Translations under genes and position numbers: made by a program
The notes under the pieces: generated by a model
What the model was told of the DNA's origin: nothing
What the model saw: the letters and a program-made list of their open reading frames with translations, nothing else
Databases searched by the model: none
Assembly (NCBI GenBank): GCA_949987565.1
Contig: OX465115.1
Span: 8,768,566-8,832,565 of the forward strand
DNA from: Luidia sarsii
Lineage: Eukaryota > Echinodermata > Asteroidea > Paxillosida > Luidiidae
DNA length: 64,000 nt
Direction of reading: 5' to 3'
Shown: one piece after another, positions 58,071 through 64,000 of the stretch
How the letters are laid out: each line of letters opens with the position of its first letter
How positions within the stretch are numbered: position 1 is the stretch's first letter

Positions 58071-58990
58071 TTTTTAGCTTTTCCGCCGCGTAGCGGAAAA
58101 GCTATTGTTCTTGTTCTGATTTTTAGCTTTTCCGCCGCGAAGCGGAAAAGCTATTGTTTTTGTTAAGATTTTTCTTTTATGTCTTCTTTTTCTGGTCGTA
58201 AAAATCCCATAGACAAAGCACAGGGTTTTTGTGGACGGCACTTTTGCCATTGAACACACTTGGATTTTTTTCAAACTTGGCATATGCATAGAACCCATGT
58301 TGAAGTTGTGCACAGTTGTCTTTAAAACTTCATGACGTCATCACGTGTCACGTGACAGCGCTTTAAAGGGGCAAATTTCAAACTCCAATAAAAGCAAAAA
58401 TGCAATTTCGATTCGATCCAAGTTTACACTATATCTAAGTTGGGAAAAGGTGTATCCAAAAATTGCCCTCATTTGATCGTGACGTCATCTCATGAATATT
58501 AATGAGGTCATAAACTTTTAAGATTTTAACATTCAATTGAGCATATTTGGCCAACGGAGCAAGATTTTTTTCATTTTTTCCATTATATCTATTGGGCATG
58601 TAGTTTAGAAACACCCTCCGTGGCCAAAATGCCATGACGCAATCGTGACGTCATCAAAATGCGTGTTTTTAAAACGCATATTTGCCAAACGTCAATCGTC
58701 TCGAAATTTGGTGTGCAGGTAGCTATTGTGATAGACATTCATAATCCTGAGTTTGGAAGTAATCGACCATTGTTTGGATTTTATATGATTTTTTGAAAAA
58801 TATAATGATGTCCCATAAACTTTGTGCACAAAATATGCACATGCGTTTTGGGTTAGGAATGGAGGTTCCGAGTTCGAATCCCGTTGATGTCAATTTTTTT
58901 TTCATCAATTTTTTTTTCTTTTTTTTTTTTAAAGAGAACCGGATGCGGAAAAGCATTATGTTCTGTTTGCCAACAGACATAAATCTCTAG
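58071..58990 (+). repeat. S unit, 920 bp
   Basis: Two CGCG-type hairpin copies (58076, 58125), then TTTTATGTCTTC as at 36.03 kb. Second half resembles 25911-26768 and 8.4-8.7 kb (GTGATAGACATTCAT, TTTATATGATTTTTTG). T-run split by CATCAA; B-tail loop TGCC; CTAG 58987-58990. Confidence 0.87.
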
Positions 58991-60286
58991 TTAGCTTTTC
59001 CGTTCCATACGGAAAAGCTATTGTTCTTGTTCTGATTTTTTTTTTTTTTCTTCTTCTTCTTCTTCTTTTTCTGGTCGGAATTTTCCCATAGACAAAGCAC
59101 AGGGTTTTTGTGACCGGCACTTTTGCCATTGAACACACTTGGATTTTTTTCAAACTTGGCAAATGCATAGAGCCAATGTTGAGCTAGTGCACAGTGGTCT
59201 TGAAAATGTCATGACGTCACCACGTGTCACGTGACAGCGCTTTAAAGAGGCAAATTTCAAACTGCAATAAAAGCAAAAAAGCAATTTCGTTTTGTTCCAA
59301 GTTTGCACTATATCTAAGTTGGGAAAAGGTGTATCCGAAAATTGCCCTCATTTGATCGTGACGTCATCTCATGAATATTAATGAGGTCATAAACTTTTAA
59401 GATTTTAACATTCAATTGAGCATATTTGGTCAACGGAGCAAGATTTTTTTCATTTTTTCGATTATATCTATTGGGGATAAAGTTTAGAAACACCCTCCGG
59501 GAACAAAATGTCATGACGCAATCGTGACGTCATCAAAATGCGTGTTTTTTAACGCATATTTGCCAAAGGTCAATCGTCTCGAAATTTGGTGGGCATTTAG
59601 CTATTGGGCTAGACATCTTAAATCCTGAGTTTGGAACAAATTAAACATTGTTTTGAATTATTATGATTTGTTAAATATCATTTCTTAGTCCCATAGACTT
59701 TGTGCACGATACGTTGGTGTGCCTTTTGGGGTAGGAATGGATGGTACAGGTTAGAAACAGAGTTGCCACCTTCATGAACTCAATCAAAACGATGCTAAAA
59801 GGGGTTTACACCAATAAACAGTAAAACTGTGGTTTTTTTCGTTTGTTTGTGCTTGAGTTGTCACGTGACCGCCCTTTAAAGGGCCAACCTGGCATGTGCA
59901 ATCACGCCACGATCTTAGATCCCGCAGGATCAATATTTAGCATATATCTAAGTTGGGCAACAGTGTATCCAAATATTGCAATAATTATGATGATGAGGTC
60001 ATCTCATGAATATTAATGAGGTTATAAAGAACCGATATTAAATCAATGGTTAACTGCCTTGTTGTGCTGTTGCTAGCGCATATAGCATGTGAGAGGAGTT
60101 TCAGGGACCAATTAGATTTCATGACCTTCATCATCATTCATGTCATGTGACCCTTTCCTCCGGTCCAGACCGGAAGTACTGTAGTAATCATGCATGTGCT
60201 ACTGGTTTTCAGATTTTCAACTTGGTCTTTCTTCGGAAAAAAAAGGAAAAGCTACACGTTCTGTTACAACAGACGTATGTTTCTAG
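58991..60286 (+). repeat. M unit, 1296 bp, GGTTAGAAACAG subfamily
   Basis: One hairpin copy and short (CTT)n. The core matches 53522-54767 at +5520, with GGATAAAGTTTAG and GTGTTTTTTAACGC as private changes. Core-3 has the ATCATCATT insertion. CTAG 60283-60286. Confidence 0.88.
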
Positions 60287-61530
60287 TTTTTTGTCTTCTT
60301 CTTCTTCTTCTTCTTCTTTTTCTGGTCGTAAAAATCCCATAGACAAAGCACAGGGTTTTTGTGGACGGCACTTTTGCCATTGAACATACTTGGATTTTTT
60401 TCAAACTTGACAAATGCATAGAGCCCTTGCTGAATTAGTGCACAGTTGTCTTTAAAACCTCATGACGTCACCACGTGTCACGTGACAGCGCTTTAAAGGG
60501 GCAAATTTCAAACTCAAATAAAAGCAAAAATGCAAATTCGTTTGGTTTCAATTTTGCAGCATATCTAAGTTGGGAAAAGATGTATCCAAAATTTGGCCTC
60601 ATTTGATCGTGACGTCATCTCATGAATATTAATGAGGTCATAAACTTTTAAGATTTTAACATTAAATTGAGCATATTTGGCCAACGGAGCAAGATTGTTT
60701 TCATTTTTTCGTTTATATCTAATGGGGATGTAGTTTAGAAACACCCTCCGGGAACAAAATGTCATGACGCAATCGTGACGTCATCAAAATGCGTGATTTT
60801 AAAGCACATATTAGCCAATGGTCAATCTTCTCGAAATTTGGTGGCCAGTTAGCTATTGGGCTAGACATCTTAAATCCTGAGTATGGAACCGATTAAAAAT
60901 TGTTTTGAATTATTATGATTTGTTAAATATCATTTCTTAGTCCCATAGACTTTGTGCACGATACGTTGGTGTGCCTTTTGGGGTAGGAATGGATGGTACA
61001 GGTTCGAAACAGAGTTGCCACCTCCATGAACTCAATCAAAACGATGCTAAAACGGGTTTACACAAATATACAGTAAAACTGTGTTTTTTTCGTTTGTTTG
61101 TGCTTGAGTTGTCACGTGACCACCCTTTAAAGGGCCAACCTGGCATGTGCAATCACGCCACGATCTTAGATCCCGCAGGATCGATATTTAGCATATATCT
61201 AAGTTGGGCAACAATGTATCCAAATATTGCAATAATTATGATGATGAGGTCATCTCATGAATATTAATGAGGTAATAAAAAAACCGATATTAAATCAATG
61301 GTTAACTCCCTTGTTGTGCTGTTGCTAGCGCATATAGCATGTGAGAGGAGTTTCAGGGACCAATTAGGTTTCATGACCTTCCTCATGTCATGTGACCCTT
61401 TCCTCCGGTCCAGACCGGAAGTACTGTGTAAACATGCATGTGCTACTGGTTTTCAGATTTTCAACTTGGTCTTTCTTCGAAAAAAAAAGGAAAAGCTACA
61501 CGTTCTGTTACAACAGACGTATGTTTCTAG
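60287..61530 (+). repeat. Chimeric M unit, 1244 bp (S-type start to core-2)
   Basis: The first about 200 bp carry the CTGAATTAGTG and AAACCTCATGACG variants of 57265-58070. From about 60480-60515, within the shared CRE/E-box block, it becomes core-2 (AACTCAAATAAAAGC, GGTTTCAATTTTGC) and continues as core-2 + L-type core-3. This is an independent case of the crossover seen at 16855-18132, at a different point. CTAG 61527-61530. Confidence 0.86.
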
Positions 61531-62381
61531 TTGGCTTTTCCGCCGCGTAGCGGAAAAGCTATTGTTCTTGTTCTGATTTTTTTTTTTTTTCTTTTTCTGG
61601 TCGGAATTTTCCCATAGACAAAGCGCAGGGTTTTTCTCCACGGCACTTTTGCCATTGAACACATTTGGATTTTTTTCAAACTTTGCAATTGCATAGAGCT
61701 TATGTTGAGCTAGTGCACAGTTGTCTCAAAATTGTCATGACGTCATCATGTGTCACGTGACAGTGCTTTAAAGTGGCAAATTTCAAACTCCATTTTAAGC
61801 AAAAATGCAATTTCGTTTGGTTTCAATTTTGCAGTATATCTAAGTTGGGAAAAGGTGTATCCAAAAATTGCCCTCATTTGATCGTGACGTCATCTCATGA
61901 ATATTAATGAGGTCATAAACTTTTAAGATTTTAACATTCAATTGAGCATATTTGGCCAACGGAGCAAGATTTTTTAATTTTTTTTGTTGATATCAATTGG
62001 AGATGTAGTCTAGAAACAACCTCCGGGGCCAAAATGCCATGACGCAATCGTGACGTCATCAAAATGCGTGTTTTTAAAACGCATATTTGCCAAAGGTCAA
62101 TCGTCTCGAAATTTGCTAGGCATTTAGCTATTGGGCTAGACATTCTAAATCCTGAGTTTGGAAACAATCGACCATTGTTCAGAATTATTATGATTTTTTG
62201 AATGTTATAATGAAGTCCCATACACTTTGTGCACGAAATATGCACGTGCGTTTTGGGGTAGAAATTGAGGTTCCGAGTTCGAATCCCGCTGATGTCAATA
62301 TTTTTTTTTTTTTTTTTTTTTTTTAAGAGGCAGATGCGGAAAAGCGTTATGTTCTGTTAGCCAACAGACATAAATCTCTAG
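61531..62381 (+). repeat. S unit, 851 bp
   Basis: One CGCGTAG-type hairpin whose first base is changed (TTGGCTTTTCCG). Core contains TCCATTTTAAGC and the GTTGATATCAATTGGAGATG variant. Long T-run, B-tail CTAG 62378-62381. It is the last S unit before the array returns to L type. Confidence 0.87.
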
Positions 62382-64000
62382 TTTTGTCTTCTTCTTCTTC
62401 TTCTTCTTTTTCTGGTCGGAATTTTCCCATAGACAAAGCACAGGGTTTTTTCGGAGGGCACTTTTGCCATTGAACAAACTTTGATTTTTTCCAAACTTGA
62501 CAAATGCATAGAACCCTTGCTGAAGTTGTGCACAGTTGTCTTTAAAACTTCATGACGTCACCATGTGTCACGTGACAGCGCTTTAAAGGGGCAAATTTCA
62601 AATTGCAATAAAAGCAAAAAATTAATTTCGTTTTGTTCCAAGTTTGCACTATATCTAAGTTGGGAAAAGGTGTATCCAAAAATTGCCCTCATTTGATCGT
62701 GACGTCATCTCATGAATATTAATGAGGTCATAAACTTTTAAGATTTTAACATTCAATTGAGCATATTTGGCCAACGGAGCAAGATTTTTTTATTGTTTTT
62801 GTTTATATCTATTAGGGATGTAGTCTAGAAACACCCTCTGGGGCCAAAATGCCATGACGCAATCGTGACGTCATCAAAATGCGTGTTTTTAAAACACATA
62901 TTTGCCAAAGGTCAATCGTCTCGAAATTTGGTGTGCAGGTAGCTATTGTGCTAGACATTCATAATCCTGAGTTGGGAATTAATTAACCATTGTTCAGAAT
63001 TGTTATGATTTTGTTCATATTATAATGTAGTCCCATACACTTTGTGCGCATAATATGCACGTGCTTTAAAGGGGCAACTTGTACACTACACTGTAGTCAT
63101 TAATTATGGATTCACGTAGGTAGATCTAAACTTCAGACGAAGATTACTACCTGAACGAAGAAGAAATCGTATTTTTATTTTGTCTTCAACCGACTCAACA
63201 TATACCCTGGATTGAAAATATCAAAACATATTTCCGGAATTTCCTTTGTTTTTCATTGTTTAGGTTTTTTTTATACTAAGGGCCATAGGTTTGTGTACAA
63301 ATTAGCTGTGAAATCCATTAAGGGCCTAATATCAAATACAAATGGCTTCAAACTTGGCACATACTTAGGTTAGTAGATGGAGATTCATTGCAAAAAGTGA
63401 GATCTTCATGACGTCACCACGTGTCACGTGACAGCGCTTTAAAGGGGCAAATTTCAAACTCAAATAAAAGCAAAAATGCAAATTCGTTTGGTTTCAATTT
63501 TGCAGCATATCTAAGTTGGGAAAAGATGTATCCAAAAATTGCCCTCATTTGATCGTGACGTCATCTCATGAATATTAATGAGGTCATAAACGTTTCAGAT
63601 TTTAACATTAAATTGAGCATATTTGGCAAACGGAGCAAGATTTTTTTCATTTTTTCGTTTATATCTAATGGGGATGTAGTTTAGAAACACCCTCCGGGAA
63701 CAAAATGTCATGACGTAATCATGACGTCATCAAAATGCGTGATTTTAAAGCACATATTAGCCAATGGTCAATCTTCTCGAAATTTGGTGGCCAGTTAGCT
63801 ATTGGGCTAGACATCTTAAATCCTGAGTATGGAACCGATTAAACATTGTTTTGAATTATTATGATTTGTTAAATATCATTTCTTAGTCCCATAGACTTTG
63901 TGCACGATACGTTGGTGTGCCTTTTGGGGTAGGAATGTATGGTACAGGTTCGAAACAGAGTTGCCACCTTCATGAACTCAATCAAAACGATGCTAAAAGG
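62382..64000 (+). repeat. Partial L unit, near-duplicate of 28933-30551
   Basis: Matches the earlier unit at constant +33449 from the base after CTAG to the window end, including the (CTT)n length, ATACCCTGGATTG, ACGTTTCAGA and GGAATGTATGG. Differences I noticed are in core-2 only (TTTTTTTCATT versus TTTTTTTAATT; AATGGGGATG versus AATGTGGATG). Linker 63065-63404. The unit is cut off in core-3. Confidence 0.9.

Larger units (their letters stand above)
1..64000 (+). repeat. Mosaic satellite macro-array filling the window
   Basis: Every stretch of the window recurs elsewhere in it, in direct orientation apart from 33219-33426. I divided it at the recurring hairpin-9 nt-CTAG signature into about 47 units in three main size classes (S about 0.8 kb, M about 1.25 kb, L about 2.15 kb). 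No unique flanking DNA and no credible gene is seen. Unit order is irregular but includes blocks of several kilobases that are almost identical, which implies recent duplication. Family assignment (Helitron-like) is inference from the ends; the tandem organisation is read directly. Confidence 0.95.

Overview
The window is one continuous block of non-coding, AT-rich, eukaryote-type repetitive DNA. I find no credible protein gene, rRNA, complete tRNA or CRISPR array. The open frames that exist are translations of (CTT)n tracts, a hairpin minisatellite, or satellite units repeated at the repeat spacing. The organism cannot be fixed from sequence alone. Satellite arrays built from mobile-element-like monomers with internal microsatellites suggest a metazoan, possibly a marine invertebrate; this is a weak inference. 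Both window edges fall inside repeat units, so the array extends beyond them.

Building blocks, all on the + strand except one 208-bp inversion: (1) core-1, about 650-700 bp; (2) core-2, a diverged relative found only after a linker or in hybrid cores; (3) core-3, a more distant relative containing CTTAGATCCCGCAGGATC; (4) a linker of about 340 bp joining core-1 to core-2; (5) an X segment of about 275 bp; (6) two alternative 3' tails, A and B. Each tail ends in a 6-bp inverted repeat (TCTGTT/AACAGA), exactly 9 nt, then CTAG, which is the layout of a Helitron-type 3' end. After CTAG comes an optional hairpin minisatellite (arms AGCTTTTCCG/CGGAAAAGCT), then a (CTT)n tract, then the next core. 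I delimited units from one CTAG to the next.

Unit classes: S (about 0.79-0.92 kb: core-1 + B-tail), M (about 1.23-1.42 kb: one core + core-3 + A-tail), L (about 2.09-2.6 kb: core-1 + linker + core-2 + core-3 + A-tail) and rare X-containing units. Layout: 1-370 is a partial unit. 371-35831 is dominated by L units with a loose higher-order period near 9 kb. 35832-62381 holds only S, M and X units. 62382-64000 returns to an L unit that nearly duplicates 28933-30551.

The cores carry a dense, regularly spaced set of palindromes: TGACGTCA (CRE type) about three times per core, GTCACGTGAC (E-box type), and an imperfect palindrome CTCATGAATATTAATGAG that stays nearly unchanged among core types whose flanks have diverged. 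S units also carry a tRNA T-arm-like/RNA polymerase III B-box-like motif. The most interesting reading is a satellite macro-array whose monomers are, or derive from, non-autonomous rolling-circle (Helitron/Helentron-like) elements joined head to tail and reshuffled at the CTAG junction, the TTCGAA motif and the shared core palindromes. No replicase/helicase gene is present here.
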